Source of the DNA: Methanocella paludicola SANAE
Lineage (GTDB): Archaea > Halobacteriota > Methanocellia > Methanocellales > Methanocellaceae
Assembly: GCF_000011005.1 (NCBI RefSeq)
Contig: NC_013665.1
Span: 992,001 to 1,056,000 of the forward strand
Length of the DNA stretch: 64,000 bases
Direction: 5' to 3'
Below are positions 24,895 to 33,478 of this stretch, in pieces. Each line of letters opens with the position of its first letter. The stretch's first letter is position 1. Position numbers and translations under genes: made by a program. The notes beneath the pieces were generated by a model, which was not told the origin of the DNA, ran no database searches, and saw only the letters and a list, made by a program, of their open reading frames with translations.

Positions 24895-26196
24895 TCAAAC
24901 TTTCTTCGGCGTGATGATGTCCTGCGGCACGTCGCCCGGGGCCTTGAGAGGATACGTCTTGATGTGCGGCTTCAGCAGGAACTGGCCGAAGTACTCCTTA
25001 TCGACCTTGGGGAAGCTCGGGTGTATGACCCGGAACTTCGGGCTGAACTGGATGTCGAGCGGCAGGATGCTCTCGTCGAAAAAGCTGATGTCGAACATGT
25101 AGTTGCCCGAGGTCACGTTCGTGTTGATGATGAACTCGATGCGGCCCTCGTGGTGCTTCAGCCGGTACCCGTCGAGAGTGTTGATGTAGCGGGCCACGTG
25201 GAATTGCTCTTTTTCCTTCATCAGGCCCAGGCTGAACCGTACTTTGTCCAGGTCCACCGATGGGTGGAGGGCGTAGTCGAAGGAGTAGTGGATGTTACCG
25301 CCGATGGGATATGCCTCGAGCACGGCCCCATGCTCGTCGGTGATGCGGTGGTTCGTGACGTAGCACTTGTTCAGCTTTTCTATGGAATGGGACCGGGCCA
25401 TGACCTCGCAGTCGTGCTCGAGCAGCAGCTCCTCGTACTTACGCACCGCCGAGTTGATGTCGCTGTCCAGGACAAGCCGGCCGCCGGCGTCCAGGACGAT
25501 AGCGCGGGAGCACATGGCGGCGATGAGCCGCAGGTTATGGGAGACGAGCACCAGCGTAGCTCCCCCGTCCAGCATGCGGTTGATGCGCTCCTGGCACTTC
25601 TCGATGAACCGGGCGTCGCCGACGGCCAGCACCTCGTCGACGACCAGGATGTCGGGCTCGCAGTGGATGGCCACTGAGAAGCCGAGCTTGACGAACATGC
25701 CGCTCGAGTAGTGCTTCACCGGCACGTCGATGAAGTCGCCGATCTCGGCGAATTCCACGATATCGTCGAACCTGGCGTCGATCTCCTCCCTGGTCATGCC
25801 GTAAATGGCCGCGTTGATGTATACGTTCTCCCGGCCCGTCAGCGCTGTATGGAATCCCGCCCCCACCTCGATGAGCGCCCCGACCTTGCCCTTGATGGTT
25901 ATCCTGCCCTTATCGGGCCAGAAGATGCCGTTGAGCATCTTGAGCAGGGTGCTCTTCCCTGAGCCGTTCATGCCCAGGATACCCAGCGTCTCCCCTTTTT
26001 TTAGCCTGAATGAGACGTCCCGGACGGCGAAGAACTCGTCCTTCCGGAGCACGTGGGGGTTCGAGCTCAGCCCCAGGAGGTTTCGCCCGATATCGTGCAT
26101 GCCATAGAGCATCGACCGTTTCAGGGACTTGCAGTACTTCTTGGACACCTTATCGACAATTACGACATACTCGTCTGCAGGGCATCTCTCCGTCAT
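24895..26196 (-). CDS. ABC exporter ATPase with Wzt-type C-terminal domain
   Basis: The 433-residue protein has an ABC domain in the first 245 residues (Walker A GMNGSGKSTLL near 72, signature HYSSGMFVKLGFS, Walker B PDILVVDEVLAVGD) and an additional C-terminal beta-rich domain of about 170 residues (IHYSFDYALHPSVDLDKVRFSLGL ...) like the carbohydrate-binding domain of Wzt. Such ATPases drive export of O-antigen-like or teichoic-type polysaccharides. The permease gene follows upstream with one base between (26198). No glycosyltransferases are in the window, so the exported glycan is unknown. Confidence 0.92.
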   Translation of the reverse strand: MTERCPADEYVVIVDKVSKKYCKSLKRSMLYGMHDIGRNLLGLSSNPHVLRKDEFFAVRDVSFRLKKGETLGILGMNGSGKSTLLKMLNGIFWPDKGRITIKGKVGALIEVGAGFHTALTGRENVYINAAIYGMTREEIDARFDDIVEFAEIGDFIDVPVKHYSSGMFVKLGFSVAIHCEPDILVVDEVLAVGDARFIEKCQERINRMLDGGATLVLVSHNLRLIAAMCSRAIVLDAGGRLVLDSDINSAVRKYEELLLEHDCEVMARSHSIEKLNKCYVTNHRITDEHGAVLEAYPIGGNIHYSFDYALHPSVDLDKVRFSLGLMKEKEQFHVARYINTLDGYRLKHHEGRIEFIINTNVTSGNYMFDISFFDESILPLDIQFSPKFRVIHPSFPKVDKEYFGQFLLKPHIKTYPLKAPGDVPQDIITPKKV

Positions 26197-26197
26197 G

Positions 26198-27037
26198 CTA
26201 GATCCGCTCCGCGACTCTCGTCTCCGTCAGGTGGAATATGATGAGGCTGATGGCGAAAACTGCAAGTGACAGGCCGACCGACAGCGCGAAGCCGATCGGC
26301 TCGCTGATCGTACCTGTCAGGATCAGTTCCCTCATGGACGATATGAGATAGTATATTGGATTAAATGCGGTCAAGGTCGCAAGAAGGCCGGACTCGGGCC
26401 TGACGTAAAGGATGGGCGTGAGAAACATGAGGAATGTCATGAGCAGGGTGATGAGGCTGCCAGTGTCCCGCATGATGCCGTTCAATAAAGACAGGATAAA
26501 GCCCAGGCCGAGCGTGAGCATGACGATCGGCAGCATGAGCAGCGGCACCAGGACGATGGCCGGGCCGGGCATTTTATGGAAATATATGAACAGGGCGCAC
26601 ACGAGGACGAACTGCACCGCGAACGAGATGACCGACTGGCCGACCGATGCGATGACGAGCGATTTCTTCGAGAAATTGATCTTCGTGATCATGGAGCCCG
26701 CGTTCACCAGCGAGTTGGTGCTCGCGATGAGCCCCATGGAGAATAGCTGCCAGAAAGCCATGCCGAGAATAGCATAAATAGGATATGGCACATCGATATG
26801 GCCGATCTGGAACAAGCCGGCGTTACTCAGCACGATGAACGAGCCGACGCTGACCATCGGCACGATGAAGGCCCACAGGAACCCCATGAACGATTGCCGG
26901 TATATGGCAAAAAAGTCCCTCTTGAAAAGCTGCCAGGTGAGCCATTTGTTCCGGGAGACCTCGGATCCGATCTCCCGCAGGAGCGCGATGTATCCCTTTT
27001 TTATCGAGTTGTCGGGCTCATACGTTGTGACCTGCGT
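26198..27037 (-). CDS. ABC-2 polysaccharide exporter permease (Wzm-like), probably non-canonical start
   Basis: The membrane part, from SFMGFLWAFIVPMVSVGSF onwards, contains about six hydrophobic segments and ends ETRVAERI. The first ATG lies at 26887 in the middle of the first helix and would delete the conserved N-terminus. In the same frame the sequence upstream encodes YEPDNSIKKGY, NKWLTWQLFKRDFFAIYRQS, exactly the amphipathic N-terminal region expected of Wzm proteins, up to a stop at 27052. No ATG, GTG or TTG occurs there; the best-placed candidate is ACG at 27035-27037, 7 nt after a GGGGAGG ribosome site. I therefore annotate 279 codons starting with ACG. It pairs with the Wzt-like ATPase. 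Confidence 0.75.
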   Translation of the reverse strand, partial: TQVTTYEPDNSIKKGYIALLREIGSEVSRNKWLTWQLFKRDFFAIYRQSFMGFLWAFIVPMVSVGSFIVLSNAGLFQIGHIDVPYPIYAILGMAFWQLFSMGLIASTNSLVNAGSMITKINFSKKSLVIASVGQSVISFAVQFVLVCALFIYFHKMPGPAIVLVPLLMLPIVMLTLGLGFILSLLNGIMRDTGSLITLLMTFLMFLTPILYVRPESGLLATLTAFNPIYYLISSMRELILTGTISEPIGFALSVGLSLAVFAISLIIFHLTETRVAERI

Positions 27038-27178
27038 CTCCTTTCCTCCCCTTTATCTATCCTGCATCGGTATGGATTTATTATTTTACGAACGTATCGT
27101 CGGATTTTTATTACCGCTCATCTATTCCATCATGAATAAATCCCGGGATCATAAAACGCGTATGGAGGCAGTGCATGC

Positions 27179-28237
27179 ATGCGCAATGACCGCCCGGGGC
27201 TGCTGCTGATGTGGCACGGCGACTTCCCGGAAGGCTTTCTGGGCACGGAAGAGCATATGGCGCTCTACAAGAAGTGCCTTTTCGCGAGGGACGTCCTGGA
27301 GAGCCGGGACTTTTACGATACTCGCCAATTCGACGACGACATCGCCCTGGCCGGATTGCATATCGCTTATCACCTCCTGTCCCGGATGAAGCCGGGCCAC
27401 CTTGAGCTTTCTTATCTCAGCATGCGCTCGCCGGGCATCAGGCAGTCGATTTACCGGACGGCGTCCCGGGGCGCCAGCCGTATCATCTGTGCGGGCGCTG
27501 CCGGCCTTATGCTCCCGGGCCATGGCGCCTCGGAGGGCATTCCCGCCGAGCTAAAAAAGGTCCTCAGGGATAATCCCGCCCTCGACCTGGTGATCGCGAG
27601 CCCCACCCTGGAAGGCGAAGACGTCGCCCGTCTCACACAACAGTCCCTCGAGTTCACGCTCCAGGGCCGGGCAGGCCGGTGGAAAATCCCCGAGCGCAGT
27701 TTCAGGTGCCTGGAGGACCTGGGGATCATACTGGTATGCTGCCATGATTTCAGCGCCGGGAAGTCGGCGGCCGTTACGGATCTGGCCGGCGTATCGTCTC
27801 GGCTATCTGAGATGTCCAGGAAGGCCTACGGGGAAAAAGAATGTGATATGGGCGGCCTCCTGCGCCCGGCCGGGCATAAGCTCAAGAAGGCAGGCTTCCA
27901 CGCTGTCGAATCGGGATTCATGGATTTTGCCCTGCCCGACATCCACGAGGCCGCCGGCCGGCTGCTCGACACCGGCTGCACGCACATCGTGGCGGCGGGA
28001 ATGCCGGCGCTATTGCACAGGCACCCGTATTCGTGCGGCGGACCGTCCGAGGCCATAGAGCGCCTGAAAAAGGCAATGCCCGACACGAGCATCGTATACG
28101 TAAAGCCCGACCCGGAGCCTATCGGTCCCTACCTGGCCGACGTGGTCATGTCCCGGGTGCTGGATGCCAACGAGAGCGGCATTGCGCTTAAGGATCTGCT
28201 CCGGAACACTAGCTCTTCTTTTTCGGGAAAAAGATGA
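27179..28237 (+). CDS. CbiX/sirohydrochlorin-chelatase-like protein, two-domain
   Basis: The 352-residue soluble protein shows two half-repeats reminiscent of class II chelatases: LLLMWHGDFPEGF at the N-terminus, then ASRIICAGAAGLMLPGHGASEGIP and, in the second half, HIVAAGMPALLHRHPYSCGG ... ADVVMSRV. These resemble the CbiX beta-alpha units with a metal-binding histidine. It is longer than single-domain CbiX (about 120-150 residues), comparable with duplicated forms. A role in tetrapyrrole metal insertion is a guess at family level; no cobalamin or F430 genes are adjacent. Convergent with the small membrane protein gene, overlapping it by 29 bp. Confidence 0.5.
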   Translation: MRNDRPGLLLMWHGDFPEGFLGTEEHMALYKKCLFARDVLESRDFYDTRQFDDDIALAGLHIAYHLLSRMKPGHLELSYLSMRSPGIRQSIYRTASRGASRIICAGAAGLMLPGHGASEGIPAELKKVLRDNPALDLVIASPTLEGEDVARLTQQSLEFTLQGRAGRWKIPERSFRCLEDLGIILVCCHDFSAGKSAAVTDLAGVSSRLSEMSRKAYGEKECDMGGLLRPAGHKLKKAGFHAVESGFMDFALPDIHEAAGRLLDTGCTHIVAAGMPALLHRHPYSCGGPSEAIERLKKAMPDTSIVYVKPDPEPIGPYLADVVMSRVLDANESGIALKDLLRNTSSSFSGKR

Positions 28238-28385
28238 TCTTGATACCCCATATGCAGGCGACCGTCACCACGAGCCAGAAAACGTTCATGGGAGAAACGT
28301 AGGGCACCAGCCCGAGCATAGCGGCGATCATCAGGAGTATAAGGAGCCCGAGGACAACGCTCCACGGGCTGAGCTTGATCTTCAT
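28209..28385 (-). CDS. Small two-helix membrane protein
   Basis: Fifty-eight codons from ATG 28385. Two hydrophobic segments (VVLGLLILLMIAAMLGLV and MNVFWLVVTVACIWGIKIIF) separated by a short loop and a basic tail FPKKKS. Its ATG overlaps the stop of the upstream gene (TAATG), so the two are translated together. Function not known. Confidence 0.7.
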   Translation of the reverse strand: MKIKLSPWSVVLGLLILLMIAAMLGLVPYVSPMNVFWLVVTVACIWGIKIIFFPKKKS

Positions 28386-28903
28386 TACAGCACCTTGAAC
28401 TTATGCCGGTAGCCGTACCGTTCGCTCTCGGGTATGTGCTGCATGGCGATGGAGCGGATCTCCATCATGATGTCGTGCTGTACTTTGCTCTCAATGTGGC
28501 CTCTCAGGCCGGCCGGGCCGCCGGCGGACATCTCGCGCATGACCCTTGGCATGTATCTCGAAGCAAATTCTTCGGGGTCCGCGAAAGCCTTCTCGATCAT
28601 GATCCGGGCGTTCAGCGCGATGTAGTTCGACATCCGCACGTCGGATTCCTCTGCGGCTTTTTTCAGGTCGAAGCCCACCAGGGCCAGTTCCGGCCTATGT
28701 ACCCCCGTCTCCCTGAGCGTCCTTTCGAATTCCGTATAAACGCGAAGCGAGATGACTTTTATGAATCGATCGTAAGACTTTTTATCGACAATGAGCGTAA
28801 GATTTTCATCCGGATGTGCCGGTTCCAGGTGCTCTTCGGGCTTCTCGCCGAACAGGGGCGCCTGCTTTGGAGCCGGCTTCTTATGTGCTTTCTTGACAGT
28901 CAT
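28385..28903 (-). CDS. Uncharacterised protein
   Basis: A 172-residue soluble protein; the first 30 residues are basic and proline-rich (KKAHKKPAPKQAPLFGEKP), the rest predominantly helical with the segment YDRFIKVISLRVYTEFERTL. No known motif; no signal peptide. It is cotranscribed with the small membrane protein at 28209, whose ATG overlaps its stop codon, and divergent from the PKD protein gene. I do not recognise the family. Confidence 0.75.
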   Translation of the reverse strand: MTVKKAHKKPAPKQAPLFGEKPEEHLEPAHPDENLTLIVDKKSYDRFIKVISLRVYTEFERTLRETGVHRPELALVGFDLKKAAEESDVRMSNYIALNARIMIEKAFADPEEFASRYMPRVMREMSAGGPAGLRGHIESKVQHDIMMEIRSIAMQHIPESERYGYRHKFKVL

Positions 28904-29066
28904 GGCTGCACCCCATCCCTGAGATATGATTGACCTTCATGTTTAAGTGTTTTTTTGTCTTCGAATGCATCTTCTGGCCGGCCGGTCAGATTTATTTGGA
29001 TAACTATATGTGCCATTACTAATTAATAGATAAAAGCATAAGTGGTGATTGTTCGAGGGAGCAGGT

Positions 29067-30536
29067 ATGTCGAGGGTACTACGGTCCGTTCTATCAACGT
29101 CGTTAACCGTCTTATTTTTGTTAATGCTTATCATTCAATTCACTCTGCCCGTCACGTCCGAGGGCGAGGTCGAATTTCACGCCGATGTGACTTCAGGCAA
29201 CGCTCCCCTGACGGTGCATTTCACCGTAGATTCTCCCACCCACGCGAGTAACCCGGTGTGGAATTTAGGGGATGGTAGTGGAGTCAAAGAGCTGAACCCA
29301 ACCCATACATATAATACGCCGGGCACTTACGACGTGAGCCTGACGATCGATAACGGCTCAGGCGGCAGGACGACAACTGTGAAAACAGGCTATATAACGG
29401 TATATGAGCCGCCACCCGCAGGCCCGGTCGCGGAGTTTTTAGTCAATACGACGTCGGGTGAGGCCCCGTTGTACGTTCAGTTCACTGGCATGGCATCCGG
29501 AGGCACCCTGTCATACGACTGGGACTTCGGGGACGGCACGCAGCATAGCGCCGAGCAGAGCCCGCTCCACATCTACTCGCAGCCCGCGAACTACACAGTA
29601 AAACTTAAAGTAACGAACCCCGGCGGCACCGACATTAAGGAAGTGCTTATATCCGTGGCAGAGCCCACGGTCACGATCAATAATTCGACCCAGATGGTCA
29701 CGGGAACGATCACGCCCGCTCCCACGGTAGTTCCGCCCACGGCAACTCCACAGAGCATCATTCCCTCCGTGAGCATCCCCAGTATTTCGCTGTCGAGCGA
29801 TATTCTCCAGCTCATACTGGCAGCGCTCGCTGCCCTGGTGATCGCCGGCGCGATCATCTATTATTTCACTCACCTGAGCAAGAGCGACAGCAGCGGCGAA
29901 AAGCCGGCCCGGGATCTTATGCGTAAGCCTCGATCGCCGGTCCAGCCCCGGCGTGCACAGGCTGCGAAGCCGCCTGCAAAGGCCCCGGAGACTCCAAAGC
30001 CGCAGCCTAAACCTGCTAATCCTCCGGCTCCTGTGGCAAAGCCGCCCGCAAAAGCACCTGAGAAGCCTGCGCCTGTGGTACAGCCGCCCGCAAAAGCACC
30101 TGAGAAGCCTGCGCCTGTGGTACAGCCGCCCGCAAAAGCACCTGAGAAGCCTGCGCCTGTGGTACAGCCGCCCGCAAAAGCACCTGAGAAGCCTGCGCCT
30201 GCGGTACAGCCGCCCGCAAAAGCCCCGGAAGTTCCGAAACCACAGCCCAAGCCCGAGACTAAGCCTGCTCCTGTGGCACAGCCGCCTGTAAAGGCCCCGG
30301 AAGCTCCAAAGCCGCCCGTTAAGGCCCCTGAGGCACCGAAACCGCAGCCAAAACCCGAAAGTATTCCGGCTCCTGCGGCGAAGCCGCCTGCAAAGGCCCC
30401 GGAGAAACCTGCGAAAGCTCCGACACCTGCGCCAAAGCCCATAAAGAAGGACAGCGATCTGGACCAGGACTACATATACGGCCTCGTCCTCGGCAAGGAC
30501 TCAGAAACCCAGAAAGACGGCACAAAAAAGAATTAA
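29067..30536 (+). CDS. PKD-domain surface protein with Pro/Ala/Lys repeat tail
   Basis: Starting at the ATG 29067 (GAGGGAG 8 nt upstream; a TTG six codons earlier is less likely) the 489-residue protein has a signal sequence (SLTVLFLLMLIIQFTLPVTS), two PKD domains (about residues 32-110 and 122-200, each with the hallmark WNLGDGS or WDFGDGT), a Thr/Pro linker and a membrane helix (ILQLILAALAALVIAGAIIYYF) near 265. The C-terminal 200 residues are cytoplasmic by topology and consist of proline/alanine/lysine repeats such as PPAKAPEKPAPVVQ. The repeat is encoded by a 42-bp tandem array. PKD domains bind surface partners; a basic proline-rich tail on the inside is unusual. Confidence 0.85.
   Translation: MSRVLRSVLSTSLTVLFLLMLIIQFTLPVTSEGEVEFHADVTSGNAPLTVHFTVDSPTHASNPVWNLGDGSGVKELNPTHTYNTPGTYDVSLTIDNGSGGRTTTVKTGYITVYEPPPAGPVAEFLVNTTSGEAPLYVQFTGMASGGTLSYDWDFGDGTQHSAEQSPLHIYSQPANYTVKLKVTNPGGTDIKEVLISVAEPTVTINNSTQMVTGTITPAPTVVPPTATPQSIIPSVSIPSISLSSDILQLILAALAALVIAGAIIYYFTHLSKSDSSGEKPARDLMRKPRSPVQPRRAQAAKPPAKAPETPKPQPKPANPPAPVAKPPAKAPEKPAPVVQPPAKAPEKPAPVVQPPAKAPEKPAPVVQPPAKAPEKPAPAVQPPAKAPEVPKPQPKPETKPAPVAQPPVKAPEAPKPPVKAPEAPKPQPKPESIPAPAAKPPAKAPEKPAKAPTPAPKPIKKDSDLDQDYIYGLVLGKDSETQKDGTKKN
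30030..30239 (+). repeat. 42-bp coding tandem repeat
   Basis: Five units of 42 bp (starts at 30030, 30072, 30114, 30156, 30198) encode PVxQPPAKAPEKPA. Units two to four are identical or nearly so; the outer ones are diverged. Copy-number change by slippage or recombination would alter the tail length in multiples of 14 residues. Confidence 0.9.
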
Positions 30537-30578
30537 GATCCTTCCGCCGTTTTGGGATAATCATTTTTTTATCCTTTC

Positions 30579-30897
30579 ACGTTATGCCGTCATTGAGTGT
30601 CCTTAACCACAGGGGCGCAGAGCGCACGGAGTTTCACGGAGTTTTTTTATAATTTGAGACTCAGAGTACACGAAGCCCGGTTTATTGGTTTTCCTGGGAC
30701 ACAGAGATTGTCGAGGCACCGTTGACCAATAAACAATTAACTTGTTTATCCTCAGCAGTGCCTCTCAAGACTCTGTGCCTCAGGGAAGTATAAACCCGTA
30801 CTCCGTGCCCTCTGAGCCTCCCTTATAAAAAAATCTCTGTGTAACCCAGTGCTCTCCGTGCCCCTGTGGTTAAGAACACTCCGGGACGGCATAACGT
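30579..30897. repeat. Palindromic element G (CACAGAG/CACGGAG words)
   Basis: About 319 bp in the convergent gap between the PKD protein and the RPA-associated gene. Outer ends pair as ACGTTATGCCGTC and its near complement, then CCTTAACCACAGGGGC against GCCCCTGTGGTTAAG. The arms carry words GCACGGAG, TCACGGAG, ACACAGAG on the left and their complements on the right; the centre pairs CCAATAAACAATTAACTTG-type sequence and GAGGCACCGTTG. Same construction as the other palindromes, different words. No frame of note. Similar CACAGAG-rich repeats occur in many prokaryotic intergenic regions as far as I recall. Confidence 0.85.
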
Positions 30898-30958
30898 AAA
30901 AACGAGCACGAGCATCAGTTAAAGCAATGTATAATACTAAAAAGCACAAGAACCAGAA

Positions 30959-31807
30959 TTAAATAAGCTTGAGAATGCCGATACGGGGCTCGTAACACCG
31001 GCCCGCGTCCATCAGGGCATTCAATGTTTTTTCGACGGCCGACTCTTCGTAGCCCAGCCTGTGCGCGGCGTCCAGAAGCGCCTCATAGCTCACGCCGTCG
31101 CCCCGGTCAAGCCGCTTGATCATGTCCTCGATAATGGCCAGCGCCATGCCGTCGCCAGCCGCCTCCCGCTTTTCAGGCGGGGCCGCGTCCACGATCGTGG
31201 CCAGCGCGTCCATGACCATCTGTCGGTACGCGTCCATCAGGCCCGTGGAGACCTGGTAATGGTCCATGGCACGGGCGATGCCCGCAGAGTCCGCTGTGAA
31301 AGCGCGCATGTGCCTCTCCAGCTCGGAGCCCCTGAGGCCGCTTTCCATGGCCCGCTCCATGATCCGTACCGCCTGTAGCGTAAATAGCGCGGTCACATAG
31401 ACCCACCGGTTCCTCACGTACTCGTCCACGATGTTGATCTCCTCCGGGCGGACGGACATATAATACGCCCCTTTTTCAGGGTTGAAGACCCGGGCTTTTC
31501 CCACAACGGCCACGTAGGCAGGGGTCTTCGCCGACGCCAGGAACAGGGCCGCGGACGGCTGATATTCGCCGGCGTACACCGTGAATACGCCCGTGGGGTC
31601 GGCGATCCTGGCCCGGTACATCGTCTGGCCTTCGACGCCGATGTTCTCCACTTCCGTGAGCACGCCCACGATAAAGACCCGGTTGCAGATGACGCCTGCC
31701 GGCGTCACGATGAAGTTGGGCGAGCGGTCCATGGACTCGCCCTGCTGTAAATTAGAATCGTTAAATTCCCGGGCGAACATCCGCCTCGCGACTTCCCTCT
31801 CACTCAT
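30959..31807 (-). CDS. RPA-associated protein (COG3390-like)
   Basis: A 282-residue protein with an OB-fold in the first 130 residues (VICNRVFIVGVLTEVENIG, YRARIADPTGVFTVYAG) and a helical C-terminal half. It overlaps the RPA gene by four bases. In archaea an RPA-associated protein is encoded with RPA and helps single-strand DNA binding; I identify it by that pairing and its OB fold. It acts in replication and repair. The 3' end faces palindrome G. Confidence 0.85.
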   Translation of the reverse strand: MSEREVARRMFAREFNDSNLQQGESMDRSPNFIVTPAGVICNRVFIVGVLTEVENIGVEGQTMYRARIADPTGVFTVYAGEYQPSAALFLASAKTPAYVAVVGKARVFNPEKGAYYMSVRPEEINIVDEYVRNRWVYVTALFTLQAVRIMERAMESGLRGSELERHMRAFTADSAGIARAMDHYQVSTGLMDAYRQMVMDALATIVDAAPPEKREAAGDGMALAIIEDMIKRLDRGDGVSYEALLDAAHRLGYEESAVEKTLNALMDAGRCYEPRIGILKLI

Positions 31808-32787
31808 CGCATGCTCCTTTGAGCTCCGCTCACCATAAGCTCCCGTGCCAGCCGTCCGATGTCCTCGTCCGGCCTCTTCGCCTTCGTCGCGATCAATATC
31901 CTGCCGTACTCGCCGCGGGTCACGTTACCTCTAATGGTGAACGGCCAGCCGATCAGCGCAGCCTTGACCTGCTCCTCGGCATTATCTATGGTGCCGCTCT
32001 CCAGGGCCATTTCCAGCTCGACGCCGAGCACGGCCCTCGTGAGCGTTCGGTCGAAGACGCATATGAGCGAGCCCGTGCCGTCATCTAATATCGCCTTGAT
32101 GCGGAGGTCTTTTATGCCCTCTGACCGGCCGTGGGCACGGCACTGCCCTTTCTGCATCACGCGGCTGCATATGGGGCAGCGCTCGATGAGGCCCGACCCG
32201 GGGCGTATTGACACGACTTCCCCCTCGACCTCGATATCGTAGGCCCCGTCGCCCTCCGTCAGTTCCGCCAGGCTGCAGCGCCTCGTCGTATATCCGGGCA
32301 CGTTCCCGTCGAACTCCTCTACGGTAGACCGCTCGCCGATGTTGACGCTCGGCATCCCGTGGAAGCTGTTCACGTACACGTTCTTCGCCAGGACGGCCCT
32401 ACCCGAGAACAGCCCGGGAAAGTCCACCCATGCGGTGAAATGCAGCTTCGCCGTGGAGTCCTCGAGCATGCCGTTGACCACGGTCGTGGTGCCCCTTGAC
32501 GTGGTGATCTCCCTATACCGGGGCTCGATCACGTTAGCCAATAATGTCACGCCCGTATCGCCGCTCCTCAGGTCTTTCAACAGCCTGATCGACGGGTCAT
32601 TAGAGCTTTCAGGCTCCGCGGCCTCGCCCGCCTCGCCGGCATGCTTCTTCATTATGCTCCTGCGGGCTTCCTCAACGGGCACTTTAAAATCTATGATAAG
32701 AAGGTTCAGCTCTTTTTCCAGAGTATCTCTGTCTACTCCCAGCGCCCGGTTTAATTCCTCGACAATGGGCGCGATCTGGTCGTCCAT
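31804..32787 (-). CDS. Replication protein A, single-stranded DNA binding
   Basis: The 327-residue protein has two OB-fold segments (VTLLANVIEPRYREITTSRGTTTVV from about residue 80 and EGEVVSIRPGSGL around 190) and a zinc finger CPICSRVMQKGQCRAHG near 208-224, followed by an OB domain with AILDDGTGSLICVFD. This is the euryarchaeal RPA pattern. The N-terminal 60 residues are helical. It starts the two-gene operon with the RPA-associated protein. Role: coating ssDNA during replication, repair and recombination. Confidence 0.92.
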   Translation of the reverse strand: MDDQIAPIVEELNRALGVDRDTLEKELNLLIIDFKVPVEEARRSIMKKHAGEAGEAAEPESSNDPSIRLLKDLRSGDTGVTLLANVIEPRYREITTSRGTTTVVNGMLEDSTAKLHFTAWVDFPGLFSGRAVLAKNVYVNSFHGMPSVNIGERSTVEEFDGNVPGYTTRRCSLAELTEGDGAYDIEVEGEVVSIRPGSGLIERCPICSRVMQKGQCRAHGRSEGIKDLRIKAILDDGTGSLICVFDRTLTRAVLGVELEMALESGTIDNAEEQVKAALIGWPFTIRGNVTRGEYGRILIATKAKRPDEDIGRLARELMVSGAQRSMR

Positions 32788-32880
32788 TTATATCACCTGA
32801 TTTAGTATTTATCGAGCTTTATCTATTTACAACTACATAATGGTTGTTAAAGCCCTTTAAATTTTATCTTTTCGGTCTTA

Positions 32881-32908
32881 TGGCCGTTTATTAGGCTGTT
32901 TACGGCCA
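32881..32908 (-). terminator. Hairpin in the spacer before the RPA operon
   Basis: TGGCCGT at 32881-32887 and ACGGCCA at 32902-32908 form a 7-bp stem with 14-nt loop, about 30 nt past the stop of the minus-strand gene at 32940-33350. Possible terminator; no strong T run follows, so the call is weak. Confidence 0.3.
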
Positions 32909-32939
32909 TCGGCCACTTTTCCCATAATTATACAGCCTT

Positions 32940-33350
32940 TCACTTGAGTATGCGCAAGAACCTCAAGACGTATACCGCGTTGATGATAAAAACGGCGATC
33001 ATCATGTACAGAAAGATCGTGTTGAACATGTCGAGGTTGGGCGTCAGGATCATCGAGATAATGGCGTATCCTAGGTAAGCCTCGGTGAACACGCTGATGA
33101 TCATCATGCCATAGTAAAAGACGCTCTGGTTCTTGACCATGCGGGCGTTAGTGTTCTGGTAGCCCTGGATCATGGACTTTTGCTCGCTCGTCAGGTTCAG
33201 CGTGTTGATATACTCATCGAGCTCCTGCCGGTCCAGGTCGTCCTCGATCTTCGTCGTGTGTAACCCGTTACGGCGCTGGTTGATCTCCTCGATCTTCCGG
33301 TTTATCTTCTCTATCTTTAGTGCCGTATCATTGTCCACGCGTGTTTCCAT
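32940..33350 (-). CDS. Two-helix membrane protein with coiled coil
   Basis: The 136-residue protein starts with a charged coiled coil (residues 8-30, TALKIEKINRKIEEINQRRNG), then a soluble segment and two membrane helices at the C-terminus (YYGMMIISVFTEAYLGYAIIS and MFNTIFLYMMIAVFIINAVYVL) followed by RFLRILK. No family recognised. It is transcribed alone, divergent from the TIM-barrel/DUF294 fusion gene across a 128-bp spacer. Confidence 0.72.
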   Translation of the reverse strand: METRVDNDTALKIEKINRKIEEINQRRNGLHTTKIEDDLDRQELDEYINTLNLTSEQKSMIQGYQNTNARMVKNQSVFYYGMMIISVFTEAYLGYAIISMILTPNLDMFNTIFLYMMIAVFIINAVYVLRFLRILK

Positions 33351-33478
33351 AACGGTCGTTTATTAAGCTCGCGTTTGGGGGATAAATATCTTCTGATTAT
33401 TTGAATGTCTTTTTAGTCTTGGGGCCATGCAAAAAGATATAACCGCAGGACGACGATATGTTGTGAACGTGAGCCGCA

